Positions 7,556-15,423 of a stretch of DNA of 64,000 nucleotides are shown one piece after another. A program made the translations under genes and the position numbers. The DNA lies in the NCBI GenBank assembly GCA_016721435.1, contig JADKIC010000024.1:1-64000 (forward strand), in the 5' to 3' direction. This DNA is from Bacteroidota bacterium. Lineage in GTDB: Bacteria > Bacteroidota > Bacteroidia > AKYH767-A > OLB10. The notes under the pieces are model-generated. The model worked only from the letters and a program-made list of their open reading frames with translations, had not been told where the DNA came from and made no database searches. Every line of letters starts with the position of its first letter. Positions within the stretch are counted from its first letter, which is position 1.

Positions 7556-8262
7556 CCCTGTAGACCGTATCTCTGTAACCGAAAAACTCCTTTCCCATTA
7601 CTAACCCTGTAGGGGCGATATCTCTGTAACCGAAAAACTCCTTTCCCATTACTAACCCTGTAGGGGCGATATCTCTGTAACCGAAAATCTCCTTTCCCAT
7701 TACTAGCCCTGTAGGGGCGATATCTCTGTAACCGAAAATCTCCTTTCCCATTACTAGCCCTGTAGGGGCGATATCTCTGTAACCGAAAATCTCCTTTCCC
7801 ATTACTAGCCCTGTAGGGGCGATATCTCTGTAACCGAAAATCTCCTTTCCCATTACTAACCCTGTAGGGCGATATCTCTGTAACCGAAAATCTCCTTTCC
7901 CATTACTAGCCCTGTAGGGGCGATATCTCTGTAACCGAAAATCTCCTTTCCCATACTACCCTGTAGGGCGATATCTCTGTAACCGAAAATCTCCTTTCCC
8001 ATTACTAGCCCTGTAGGGGCGATATCTCTGTAACCGAAAATCTCCCTTTCCCATTACTAACCCTGTAGGGGGCGATATCTCTGTAACCGAAAAACTCCTT
8101 TCCCATTACTAGCCCTGTAGGGGCGATATCTCTGTAACCGAAAATCTCCTTCCCATTACTAGCCCTGTAGGGCGATATCTCTGTAACCGAAAATCTCCTT
8201 TCCCATTACTAACCCTGTAGGGGCGATATCTCTGTAACCGAAAATCTCCCCTACCCAGAAAA
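7556..8262. repeat. 51-bp tandem repeat array, about 14 copies, no spacers
   Basis: Units begin CCCTGTAGGGGCGATATC and continue TCTGTAACCGAAAATCTCC, then TTTCCCATTACTAG. Starts are at 7556, 7605, 7656, 7707, 7758, 7809, 7860, 7910, 7959, 8009, 8061, 8113, 8163 and 8213. Most are exactly 51 bp; the rest vary by 1-2 bp. CCCTGTAGGG inside each unit is a short palindrome with a 2-nt loop. Because 51 is a multiple of three, a spurious 17-residue repeat ORF appears on the minus strand; the length variants break it, arguing against coding. Confidence 0.92.
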
Positions 8263-8316
8263 ATAATTGACCCGGCAACGAAGGAATCAGAACGTAGCAA
8301 ACGTCTAAGGAAATAA
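8246..8316 (+). pseudogene. Decayed duplicate of the mbnH 3' end
   Basis: About 70 bp closely resemble the last 60 bp of the di-heme peroxidase gene (6672-6731), sharing AATAATTGA, GGCAACGAAGGAATC and AAGGAAATAA with a few substitutions and a short insertion. In frame it still encodes a TKESER..RLRK-like C-terminus before TAA. It directly follows the 51-bp array, so the toxin-antitoxin pair and array are bracketed by two copies of the same sequence. Confidence 0.65.
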
Positions 8317-8388
8317 GTAACCTATCCGACAAAACGTTCGATAAATTATGGATCAATAAACAAGTCACTCTCCATCTCATTACACCTG

Positions 8389-8396
8389 TACCTTTG
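8389..8396 (+). promoter_or_regulatory. Bacteroidota -7 element (TACCTTTG) upstream of the YHYH gene
   Basis: TACCTTTG sits 41 nt before the ATG at 8438, giving a short leader. A -33 TTG is not seen. Confidence 0.4.
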
Positions 8397-8437
8397 ACCT
8401 CTATTAATCTGACACACAGAAAAGCCAAAACAATAAA

Positions 8438-9817
8438 ATGACCAGAAAACTAATTTACGCGCTACTACTTGCCATTTCCGGGAGCACTACACAGGCACAA
8501 AATCCGGAGCTTAGTGCATGGCTGATAAACAGTACCGGACTAACGGCCAGCCACTACGTAAACGGCAACTCCAATGTGATTGTGGATGCTGACTCTGCCA
8601 ACGTACAAACTGTTTTGTATTCTGCCAATTGGGTGTATGTACGTACAAAGGGATTACCGGCCTATCCCACAGGTCCCTTCCTCGATGGTAATCCTTCCCT
8701 GGCCACCAATCAGAATGCGATCTTTAAAATACCTCGTCTCCCGGTACAAAACACGGGTAACCCCACCGCCACCACCGGCGGAAATATCGGCATCTTTGTC
8801 AATGGTGTCGCTCTTTTTGATTACCGCGATGGAGTAGCCTGGAATGCCAACACCAATGCCTTGTGCGGAGGTCCGGGAAATCCACCTTGCCCGGGCGGAC
8901 CCAATGCCAACATGGACTGGAACAGAGATGCCATCGTGGCGGAGCGACTCGGATTTGATTGCTCCAAGGGACATCCTGCTATGGGCAACTACCACCATCA
9001 CCAAAACCCCAGCGCCTTTAAACTCGACCTATCTGTCCTTTCAACGATCTGTAATCTTTACGATGCCGACGGACTTTACACGATCGACAGTACACAGCAT
9101 TCTCCGCTGATCGGCTATGCGTATGATGGCTTTCCGATCTATGGTGCCTATGGCTATTACAACACGACAGGTGGTGGCGGAATCGTTCGGATGAAATCCA
9201 GCTATAGTTTAAGGAACATTACGGTACGCAATACCCATTATAACGGTAACGCCGTAACGTCAGGACCAAATGTGAGTACGACCTATCCCCTGGGTTATTT
9301 CAGAGAAGATTACGGTTATGTGGCACCAACGCCTTCCACTCCCGATTACCTCGATGAACATAACGGCCGCTTCTGTGTCACGCCTGAATATCCGGGAGGC
9401 ACGTATGCCTACTTCTGCACCGTAGATGCCAACTGGAACTCGGCGTATCCTTATGCAGTGGGCCCTACGTTTTACGGTGTAAAGACGGCCGCGAAGGTCA
9501 CGTCCATTACCGAACCCGTGACTGTTTATACTCCATCTACTTCGTCTATCGAAAACAATGATCCGCGCTTCAGTCAGGTGACAATATTCCCCAATCCATC
9601 CGGTGAATTCATCGCCATCCAAATCAACGACATCAACCGCAGCGAGGTATCCGTTGAACTCTTTGATATGACAGGAAAGCTGATCAACACGACATCCATC
9701 TATCCCGGAAGCACCATTACCTACTTTGATATCCGCACGCTCTACAACGGCGAATACATCGTTCGTCTAAACAGCGACGGGAATATCGTGACACGAAAAA
9801 TTAGTGTATCAAGATAA
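8438..9817 (+). CDS. Secreted YHYH-domain protein with T9SS sorting domain
   Basis: 459 residues. A signal peptide of about 20 residues ends near TQA-Q. The central region (about 160-290) is a YHYH domain: His-rich NYHHHQNPSAF, then IGYAYDGFPIYG, plus several Cys. The C-terminal 80 residues begin FPNPSGEFIAIQ and end TRKISVSR, a type A T9SS sorting domain, so the protein should be exported through the outer membrane and anchored or released. The function of YHYH domains is not established; the His clusters suggest metal binding. Location next to MbnP/MbnH hints at a shared copper theme, though the TA pair and array separate them. Confidence 0.85.
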   Translation: MTRKLIYALLLAISGSTTQAQNPELSAWLINSTGLTASHYVNGNSNVIVDADSANVQTVLYSANWVYVRTKGLPAYPTGPFLDGNPSLATNQNAIFKIPRLPVQNTGNPTATTGGNIGIFVNGVALFDYRDGVAWNANTNALCGGPGNPPCPGGPNANMDWNRDAIVAERLGFDCSKGHPAMGNYHHHQNPSAFKLDLSVLSTICNLYDADGLYTIDSTQHSPLIGYAYDGFPIYGAYGYYNTTGGGGIVRMKSSYSLRNITVRNTHYNGNAVTSGPNVSTTYPLGYFREDYGYVAPTPSTPDYLDEHNGRFCVTPEYPGGTYAYFCTVDANWNSAYPYAVGPTFYGVKTAAKVTSITEPVTVYTPSTSSIENNDPRFSQVTIFPNPSGEFIAIQINDINRSEVSVELFDMTGKLINTTSIYPGSTITYFDIRTLYNGEYIVRLNSDGNIVTRKISVSR

Positions 9818-9898
9818 ACAACGACAGTATATCAATCCTCTTCACAATAATACCTTTAAGGTCGATCGAAAAAATGACGGTATTCCCAAAAAAAGTCT

Positions 9899-10111
9899 AA
9901 ACAGGAACGCGGATTACACGGATTCTTTTGATTATCGCGGATTTTTAACCGGTGAAATTAGTATTGTCTTTGGCCATCTCTTTATTCCTTAATTCCATCC
10001 GCGATCATCCTTTAAATCCGTTTCATCCATAATTATTTATCCCGTCAATTCCTCATGCCCTAATTCCATCCGCGTAAATCCTTTAAATCAGTTTCATCCG
10101 CGTTCCTGTTT
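9899..10111. mobile_element. MITE-like palindromic element, gene-less copy (213 bp)
   Basis: Perfect 16-bp terminal inverted repeats: AAACAGGAACGCGGAT at 9899-9914 and ATCCGCGTTCCTGTTT at 10096-10111. The left arm (GGATTACACGGATTC, then ATTATCGCGG) and the right arm (ATTCCATCCGCG, TTTAAATC, TTTCATCCGCG) match those of the elements at 3191-3636 and 10129-10575. No ORF lies inside. It lies between the YHYH gene and the GxxExxY gene. Confidence 0.65.
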
Positions 10112-10128
10112 TATACAAAATGATGTAT

Positions 10129-10575
10129 GGAAGCGCGGATTACACGGGTTCTTTAAATTTTCGCGGTATTGAGGATACAATTTTTCTTTTGAATTGTGGT
10201 GATTTTCCAAAGTTAAGTAACAGGCCAAGTTGAAGGTCGGTCGCTCTTAAATAATTGATGAGTTGATATTCATGTTGTTCGCATATGCTTTCCGCAGCCT
10301 TAATTTCAATAATAAGTATATCTTCTACTATTATGCCGGCAATGTAAAAACCCACTTGCAAGCCTTCATAATGTACTTTTACTTGTTGCTGAGGCATGCA
10401 CTTAATTCCTCTGCTCCTTAGCTCCAATAACAAAGCGTTTTCATAAACTTTTTCCAAAAATCCGGCACCCAAAGTATTGTAAACTTTATAAAAGGCATTA
10501 ATAATATTTCCTGTGAGTTTTTCGTGCTGCAATTCCATCCGTGTAAATCGTTTAAATCCGTTTTATCCGCGTTCC
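10129..10575 (-). mobile_element. Gene-bearing copy of the palindromic element (carries a GxxExxY gene)
   Basis: The arms are GGAAGCGCGGAT at 10129-10140 and ATCCGCGTTCC at 10565-10575, homologous to the gene-less copies. The GxxExxY stop codon is formed by the left arm (GGATTACACGG read in reverse) and its start codon lies inside the right arm (AATTCCATCCGTG), so gene and arms form one unit. Homology with the right flank of the 3.2-kb copy continues to TTTCTGCGGCTCC near 10590. Confidence 0.55.
10140..10538 (-). CDS. GxxExxY family protein (PD-(D/E)XK-like fold)
   Basis: 132 residues of the GxxExxY/PDDEXK_3 family. The name motif is GAGFLEKVYENAL (about 23-35). A later nuclease-like core shows IVEDILIIEIKAAE (Asp, then Glu-x-Lys, about 72-86) and the block QLINYLRATDLQLGLLLNFG. 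The Asp...ExK pattern is that of PD-(D/E)XK nucleases, but biochemical function is unknown for the family. Start and stop codons both lie inside the arms of a dispersed palindromic repeat, so the gene appears to travel with, or to have shaped, that element. It is not in an operon with its neighbours. Confidence 0.85.
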   Translation of the reverse strand: MELQHEKLTGNIINAFYKVYNTLGAGFLEKVYENALLLELRSRGIKCMPQQQVKVHYEGLQVGFYIAGIIVEDILIIEIKAAESICEQHEYQLINYLRATDLQLGLLLNFGKSPQFKRKIVSSIPRKFKEPV

Positions 10576-10682
10576 AATTTCTGCGGCTCCCCAAATATAG
10601 ATGTGAAAAATAATTTACTCGTCCTTTAAACGAATACAATTGCTTAGATAAAGTAAAACCGAAGATTATATTTAAAATAACC

Positions 10683-10690
10683 TAAATTTG
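10683..10690 (+). promoter_or_regulatory. Possible -7 element (TAAATTTG) for the serine hydrolase
   Basis: TAAATTTG matches TAnnTTTG, 65 nt before the ATG at 10756. The region is AT-rich and no -33 TTG is present, so this is a weak call. Confidence 0.3.
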
Positions 10691-10755
10691 CTTTTAATAC
10701 CCTTAAAGTTATTTGTCACCGATGCGATGAATTCAAAAATGAAGTACTTCGAATC

Positions 10756-11955
10756 ATGAAAACACGACGACTGTTTTTGCAGATTAAAGCATTTCATATT
10801 TTTAATGGGATTCCTCTCCCGGCCATACATCCTGTCAAAATATCATCTCCTGCATGCTGCATTCTTCTCACCATCGCGCTTTCGATTTTCTCCTACAACC
10901 CGCCTCTTGCTCAATCTTCCTTCTTCCCCGTCACCGACTGGATGAACATTCATCTTACCAAACTGGGCGGACGTGCGGTACTGTTAGTGTATAAAGACGG
11001 GAAAATCATCTATTCAAAATCGGTAAATGCGATGAGTCCACGTCAGGAGAAAAGAAGCCTCTGGCTGGGAAAGCAACTCGGTATGACTCCGGAAGAAGCG
11101 GTGGCCCCTTTTACACCCGATACCTATCTCCCCATCGCCAGCAGCAGCAAATGGCTGAGTGCAGCACTCTTCCTGACCTTTGTAGAAGAAGGACTCGTAG
11201 CTCTTGATGACAGCATAGGAAAATTTCTTCCGGTGATGACCAAACAAGGCAAAGGAAACATTCGTATGTGGCAATGCCTTTCGCATACTTCCGGCATCAA
11301 AGATCCTCCGATTTTAAAGGGCATCCGTGCATCTCAAAACTGGAATAGCATGGCGGAGGCGGTAGAAAATATCGCTGCATTGCCGATGGAAGCGGTGCCC
11401 GGTAAATCCTTTCACTATGGAAATTCGGGATTACAAATCATCGCTGCCGTCTGTGAAAAAATCGGCAGGAAGCCCTATGCAGTACTTTTTAAAGAACGAA
11501 TAACGCGACCGCTTGAAATGTCCTCCACCGATTTCGGAAAGCAAGTGGTGCCTGTTGCGGCGGGAGGTGTTCGCAGTACAGCTAACGACTATCTGCATTT
11601 TTTAGTGATGATGTTACAGAAAGGTGTCTACGGACCACAGCAATTAATACGTCCTCCATTGATCGATTCTCTTTGCATCAACAGAGTGGGGACAGGCGTG
11701 AAGAACCAATATACACCTGCTGAAGCACGGTATTGGGGCTATGGTTTTGGTGTTTGGGCGATGGATGGTGCAGGTGGCGGGAGGAAGAGCAATGTGATTA
11801 CCAGCCCCGGACTTTTCGGCAGTTTTCCTGTCGTCGACTATCAGCGAAAATACTGCGCCGTACTCCTCACCCTCAACATAAAATCTTCCGGCCGGCACGA
11901 GATGTATCTGGAGCTGAAAAAGAAACTTGATCGTGCGGTGGAAGGATTACAGTAA
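10756..11955 (+). CDS. Serine hydrolase, class C beta-lactamase/penicillin-binding-protein-like family
   Basis: 399 residues. A long basic N-terminus precedes a hydrophobic export segment (about 33-52), so the mature protein is periplasmic. The SxxK catalytic motif is Ser129-Ser-Ser-Lys132 and the second motif YxN is Tyr221-Gly-Asn223. A late GLFGSFPVVD stretch lies where the third motif is expected, but a clear KTG/HxG is not visible. Families with this fold include esterases, D-aminopeptidases and beta-lactamases; the substrate cannot be told and no resistance role should be assumed. A run of palindromes begins 2 nt after the stop. Confidence 0.83.
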   Translation: MKTRRLFLQIKAFHIFNGIPLPAIHPVKISSPACCILLTIALSIFSYNPPLAQSSFFPVTDWMNIHLTKLGGRAVLLVYKDGKIIYSKSVNAMSPRQEKRSLWLGKQLGMTPEEAVAPFTPDTYLPIASSSKWLSAALFLTFVEEGLVALDDSIGKFLPVMTKQGKGNIRMWQCLSHTSGIKDPPILKGIRASQNWNSMAEAVENIAALPMEAVPGKSFHYGNSGLQIIAAVCEKIGRKPYAVLFKERITRPLEMSSTDFGKQVVPVAAGGVRSTANDYLHFLVMMLQKGVYGPQQLIRPPLIDSLCINRVGTGVKNQYTPAEARYWGYGFGVWAMDGAGGGRKSNVITSPGLFGSFPVVDYQRKYCAVLLTLNIKSSGRHEMYLELKKKLDRAVEGLQ

Positions 11956-11956
11956 G

Positions 11957-12126
11957 GACAGGTCGCGACCTGTCACAAGATAATGCCGTGGATGGGATGA
12001 TGATGTAGTGACAGGTCGCGACCTGTCACAAGATAATGCCGTGGATGGGATGATGATGTAGTGACAGGTCGCGACCTGTCACCGGATCGTGCAGTGGATG
12101 GATGTAGTGACAGGTCGCGACCTGTC
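11957..12126. repeat. Four 18-bp palindromes GACAGGTCGCGACCTGTC in tandem
   Basis: Perfect palindromes at 11957-11974, 12010-12027, 12063-12080 and 12109-12126. They are separated by a repeated phrase (ACAAGATAATGCCGTGG, then ATGGGATGATGATGTAGT) with a period of about 53 bp for the first three. They fill the gap between the convergent hydrolase and TonB receptor genes and may act as bidirectional terminators. The same palindrome recurs near 17.8 kb and 27.3 kb. Confidence 0.85.
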
Positions 12127-12137
12127 ACTACATATCG

Positions 12138-14003
12138 CTACAGCCTCGCTCTAAGCGTAATTCCAAATGTACGTTGGTCACCCAAAACTCCTGCATAGAG
12201 ACCGGCATTGCCTGCACCCGGTAACAATTGTTCAAAATAATTTTTGTCTAACATATTACGACACCAAAGGAAGACCGATACTCTTTCAATCGATCGGAAT
12301 CCAATGCGGCCGTTGATCAAATTGTATCCCTCAACAACAAGGTACTTCGATGGAGATGGATTTGAAGAAAACGAAGAGCGATAATATCCATCCGCAGCAA
12401 TGAAGAAATTTCCTTTGTTTCCCAAAAACTCTCCTTGTGTTGTTGCTTCAAATCCATAAGAAGATGCCCATTTTGAAAGTCCGGGCAACTGGCCTCCGGA
12501 AACATCTTTAAAGGTCGGTCCACCGGTTTCTTCCAATGGAGGGGGAGCATTCGTAAAGGATACATACTTTCCCTCCGTGTAGGAAAGGGCGCCGTTAAGC
12601 GAGAGGTATTTACCTATACTACATGCAGCATCTACTTCCACGCCACTTACACGCACCTTTTCTGCATTGGCCAGATATCCCCTGTTTACGGAAAGATCTG
12701 CTGCCTGTACGAGTGTTTGATAATCGCTGATTTCTGTATTGTATACGGTAACATTCAGGATCATCGCTTCAATCGGTCTTGATTTAAATCCAACTTCAAA
12801 ATGATTTACACTCTCCGGTTTAATTCGAACCAACTCCAATAGGGGCTGACCTTGTGCACTCGGCAAGCCTCCTAAATTTAATCCAACCGGCTTATAACTT
12901 CTGGAATAAGTTGCAAATGTTTTAATAGATGATGATACTTTATACGCGAGCGATAATTGCCCTGAAAAATTATTATCATCTGTTGATGCCTTGAAGGCCT
13001 GATTACTGTACACAGAATTTTTAATGGCCAGTAACTGGGGATCGGTGGTTTGAAGTCCGCCGTAGGTTTCTCTTCGGTAATCAACAGTCTTTTTATCAAA
13101 GTTAAATCGCAAACCGGGTAATAAGCTGAGTCGTTTTGTTATCGACCAATCCACCTGACTGAAAACAGCTACACTCCATGCATCAAGATTTGGATAAGAC
13201 CGGATTCCATAGCCTTCAAGTAATCCCGGTGTTTCCCATAGCGGACTGGTGCTGCTTTGCGAAAATCGCCATTGATCTTTTCCTGCTTCTTCTGTATGTG
13301 CACCGTCAGCTCTGAGTTTCTGAGCAAAAGTAAAAACGCCAAATACTCCACTAAGTTTCGGGGAGAAAACTGCGGCATAGCGGACTTCCTGCGAAACCTG
13401 ATCATGTCGCGATGGAGCTTGAGATAACCGCAGTCCTTCCAGTCCTGTGAAATCACGATCATTGGAGGGGTCCCAATTCCAGTATCGCCATGCTGTAGTG
13501 GAAGTAAGCGTGCCGGCTCCTAATTTAAAATTTGCGTTTATAGAAATACCACCCATATCCTGTCCCGACTTCCAGGGTGTATCATGATCAATAATCCGTT
13601 TAAAAGGGTCTTTGTTGGGAATAATATAATTCAAATCTTTTATGATCGCATCAAACTGTCGGTAATCTGCACGTTTGGTTGGTGCAACACCGGCATATAC
13701 CTGTGCATAACCATCTGGTCGTTGACGGGTATGATCCGCAGCAAGGATGATGTCTGAATGCTCTGAAAGTTTATACAGAAGTTGTCCACGGACACCAATG
13801 TTATTCATAGTGTTGGTGTACTTCTCCGTCCTGTTATTGTAAATTGTTCCGTCGCGATGTGTACCGTTAAAGGATATACGAAGTGCCAGTTTATCTTTGA
13901 TAAGAGGGCCTGTGATGGCTCCCTTAGCCTGAACAAAACCTAAATTTCCATAACTCAATTCGAATGTACCTGCACTGTTAAAATCTGGTTTACGCGTAGT
14001 CAC
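12138..14003 (-). CDS. TonB-dependent outer-membrane receptor, beta-barrel part (frameshifted gene)
   Basis: 621 residues forming the end of the plug and the 22-strand-type barrel of a TonB-dependent receptor. Late barrel blocks such as KPESVNHFEVGFKSR and the C-terminal strand ending LRARL are visible, the terminal aromatic/hydrophobic pattern being recognised for outer-membrane assembly. It would import a ligand such as an iron complex or oligomer with energy from TonB/ExbBD; the substrate is not evident. The GTG start overlaps the stop of the upstream fragment by 4 nt; one added base near 14037 would join them and restore the expected FGKNTTAGAFNV motif. Confidence 0.88.
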   Translation of the reverse strand: MTTRKPDFNSAGTFELSYGNLGFVQAKGAITGPLIKDKLALRISFNGTHRDGTIYNNRTEKYTNTMNNIGVRGQLLYKLSEHSDIILAADHTRQRPDGYAQVYAGVAPTKRADYRQFDAIIKDLNYIIPNKDPFKRIIDHDTPWKSGQDMGGISINANFKLGAGTLTSTTAWRYWNWDPSNDRDFTGLEGLRLSQAPSRHDQVSQEVRYAAVFSPKLSGVFGVFTFAQKLRADGAHTEEAGKDQWRFSQSSTSPLWETPGLLEGYGIRSYPNLDAWSVAVFSQVDWSITKRLSLLPGLRFNFDKKTVDYRRETYGGLQTTDPQLLAIKNSVYSNQAFKASTDDNNFSGQLSLAYKVSSSIKTFATYSRSYKPVGLNLGGLPSAQGQPLLELVRIKPESVNHFEVGFKSRPIEAMILNVTVYNTEISDYQTLVQAADLSVNRGYLANAEKVRVSGVEVDAACSIGKYLSLNGALSYTEGKYVSFTNAPPPLEETGGPTFKDVSGGQLPGLSKWASSYGFEATTQGEFLGNKGNFFIAADGYYRSSFSSNPSPSKYLVVEGYNLINGRIGFRSIERVSVFLWCRNMLDKNYFEQLLPGAGNAGLYAGVLGDQRTFGITLRARL

Positions 14004-14686
14004 ATTGAATGCACCGGCTGTAGTATTCTTCCAAACAATGTTCCCTGCGGTCCTCTTAAAACTTCTATTTGTTCTACATCTATAAAATCAATTGCAGTTG
14101 CGGCGGGACGGGAAAAATATACACCATCCACATAAAAGCCTACGCCCGGATCTATTCCATCATTAGTAAGACCGAAGGTAGAACCGAGGCCGCGAATGTT
14201 GAGCGTCGTATTCCGGGGATTAGAGGAATACAACTGCACAGAAGGTATCAGATCTTTCACACGATTGACATTGAAAGAAACCGAATTTTCTATCTGAGGT
14301 GCACCAAGAACTGTTATAGGTATAGGAACATCTTGTACTATTTCCTTCCTCCGTCGCGATGTTACAGTAACTTCTGAAAGAGCAGCTGTGGAAGGGATGA
14401 GTTGGATGGACAGCGGTTCGTTGCTGTTAAGAATCAATTCACGGTTTTGATACCCGATGTAGGTAAATAAAAGCGTCACCGGAAAAGAACCCTGATAGTC
14501 TAGACGGAAGGAGCCGTCCAGTCCGGTGGTCACTCCGTTTGTACTCCCTTTTATGATAACGGTAGCACCTATCAATGCTTCCTTGTTATTTGCATCTGTT
14601 AATATTCCGGTGATTTCATGTTGTGCATAAAGTCGACACACCATTCCGGTGATCAAGATTAAGATGAGGAGTAAAGTTCTTTTCAT
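14000..14686 (-). CDS. TonB-dependent receptor, N-terminal part (signal peptide, regulatory-like domain, plug)
   Basis: 228 residues. A signal peptide of about 21 residues (ending LYA-Q) is followed by a carboxypeptidase-D regulatory-like/CNA-B-like domain (about 22-105) and the start of the plug domain, with IRGLGSTFG, YVDGVY and the hallmark EVLRGPQGTLFG. The frame then breaks: GGAAGAAT in the DNA would need one extra A to read Gly-Lys-Asn. It is therefore the first third of a receptor of about 850 residues whose remainder is 12138-14003. A well-formed promoter lies upstream at 14729-14759. Confidence 0.87.
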   Translation of the reverse strand: MKRTLLLILILITGMVCRLYAQHEITGILTDANNKEALIGATVIIKGSTNGVTTGLDGSFRLDYQGSFPVTLLFTYIGYQNRELILNSNEPLSIQLIPSTAALSEVTVTSRRRKEIVQDVPIPITVLGAPQIENSVSFNVNRVKDLIPSVQLYSSNPRNTTLNIRGLGSTFGLTNDGIDPGVGFYVDGVYFSRPAATAIDFIDVEQIEVLRGPQGTLFGRILQPVHSM

Positions 14687-14728
14687 TTTATATTTCCTTT
14701 TTGTCTATAGATTTTGTAGACTTTAAAG

Positions 14729-14759
14729 CAAATATAGATTTCTTATGCTACAATGTCAA
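14729..14759 (-). promoter_or_regulatory. Promoter of the TonB receptor (TTG-N20-TATATTTG)
   Basis: On the minus strand TTG (14757-14759) is followed after exactly 20 nt by TATATTTG (14729-14736), matching the Bacteroidota -33/-7 consensus. The start codon at 14686 lies 42 nt downstream, leaving room for a short leader. Confidence 0.65.
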
Positions 14760-15019
14760 TATTGGGGGCGAAAAAAGAGGGTCAACCGATCCATATTCAG
14801 GGTGAAAAGTGGGTGGTGTTAAACTAATTCATGGTAAGAGGTAAAGTTTTAGGTGCTTTCTATTTTCAGATATGGGTGACCGATCGCTACTACTCATTCT
14901 TTTCAACAGGTCACAGCCAATCACTATAACCTCGATCTTTATCCATGGCCTGTTACTACTATATTTATTCCATCAGTTCTTCCACCGCCTCACTTTCAAT
15001 ATGGCCTCTATATAAATTG

Positions 15020-15064
15020 AACGGGTCAGTAGCTCCCATAAATTTCAGGAGGTACCGACCCGTT
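15020..15064 (-). terminator. Stem-loop downstream of the CutA-like gene
   Basis: AACGGGTCAGTAGCTCC and GGAGGTACCGACCCGTT form a 17-bp stem with two mismatches and an 11-nt loop. It lies 30 bp after the stop of the minus-strand gene at 15094 but lacks a long U tract, so termination is only likely. The rest of 14760-15093 shows no gene. Confidence 0.5.
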
Positions 15065-15093
15065 AAAAATTCTATTCCTTTAGCCGTGATATT

Positions 15094-15405
15094 TTAAACG
15101 AGCATTGTTTTCGAAATGATGGTCTCTTCGAATACCCTTGTGGAACCTATTATTGGTGTAGAGATAATAGGGATTTCTTCTCCAAATTTATTTTGCAATA
15201 CCTTTACTATATCCGAAAACAAGAGCGACTTGGATTGCGCAGTGATAACACTGGACAACTCTTCAATGAGCACTCCATTTTCCATTTTGTATGAAATATT
15301 ATTTTCATCAATGGATGCGGTAGCAATTAACTTTTCCACAAGCAGCTCTCTTACCACTTGCTTTGCATTGTGCGTTTTCTTTAAATAAATGATAATATTT
15401 ACCAT
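15094..15405 (-). CDS. CutA-like (divalent ion tolerance) small protein
   Basis: 103 residues resembling the ferredoxin-like CutA1 fold. It has an N-terminal beta strand (IIIYLKK), a helix with VVRELLVEKLIATASI (compare the CutA block of accumulating small residues after a Leu-Val/Ala-rich helix), EELSSVITAQSKSLLF, and the end block EEIPIISTPI. CutA proteins are trimeric and have loosely defined roles in metal tolerance. It follows the isocitrate dehydrogenase gene after 18 nt, so they are probably cotranscribed; IDHs of the Thermus type carry a C-terminal extra domain, and a functional link is conceivable. Family assignment is by pattern only. Confidence 0.6.
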   Translation of the reverse strand: MVNIIIYLKKTHNAKQVVRELLVEKLIATASIDENNISYKMENGVLIEELSSVITAQSKSLLFSDIVKVLQNKFGEEIPIISTPIIGSTRVFEETIISKTMLV

Positions 15406-15423
15406 ATTGTGCCTGGCATCTCG

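Noticed and set aside
7545..7853. Protein-coding gene of 17-residue repeats on the minus strand
   Set aside because: It exists only because the repeat unit is 51 bp; 1-2 bp length variants in the array break the frame, there is no start region or ribosome binding site, and the codons are repeat-driven.
7556..8262. CRISPR array
   Set aside because: Units are contiguous without spacers and no cas genes are nearby.
10756..11955. Beta-lactamase resistance gene
   Set aside because: SxxK and YxN are shared by esterases and peptidases of the same fold, and the third motif is not clear.
14000..14003. Programmed ribosomal frameshift in the TonB receptor
   Set aside because: No slippery heptamer with downstream structure is evident, and unrelated genes across the window show similar breaks, favouring sequence error.
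14069..14377. Plus-strand ORF of 102 codons within the TonB receptor
   Set aside because: Antisense to a strongly conserved plug domain; no family pattern.
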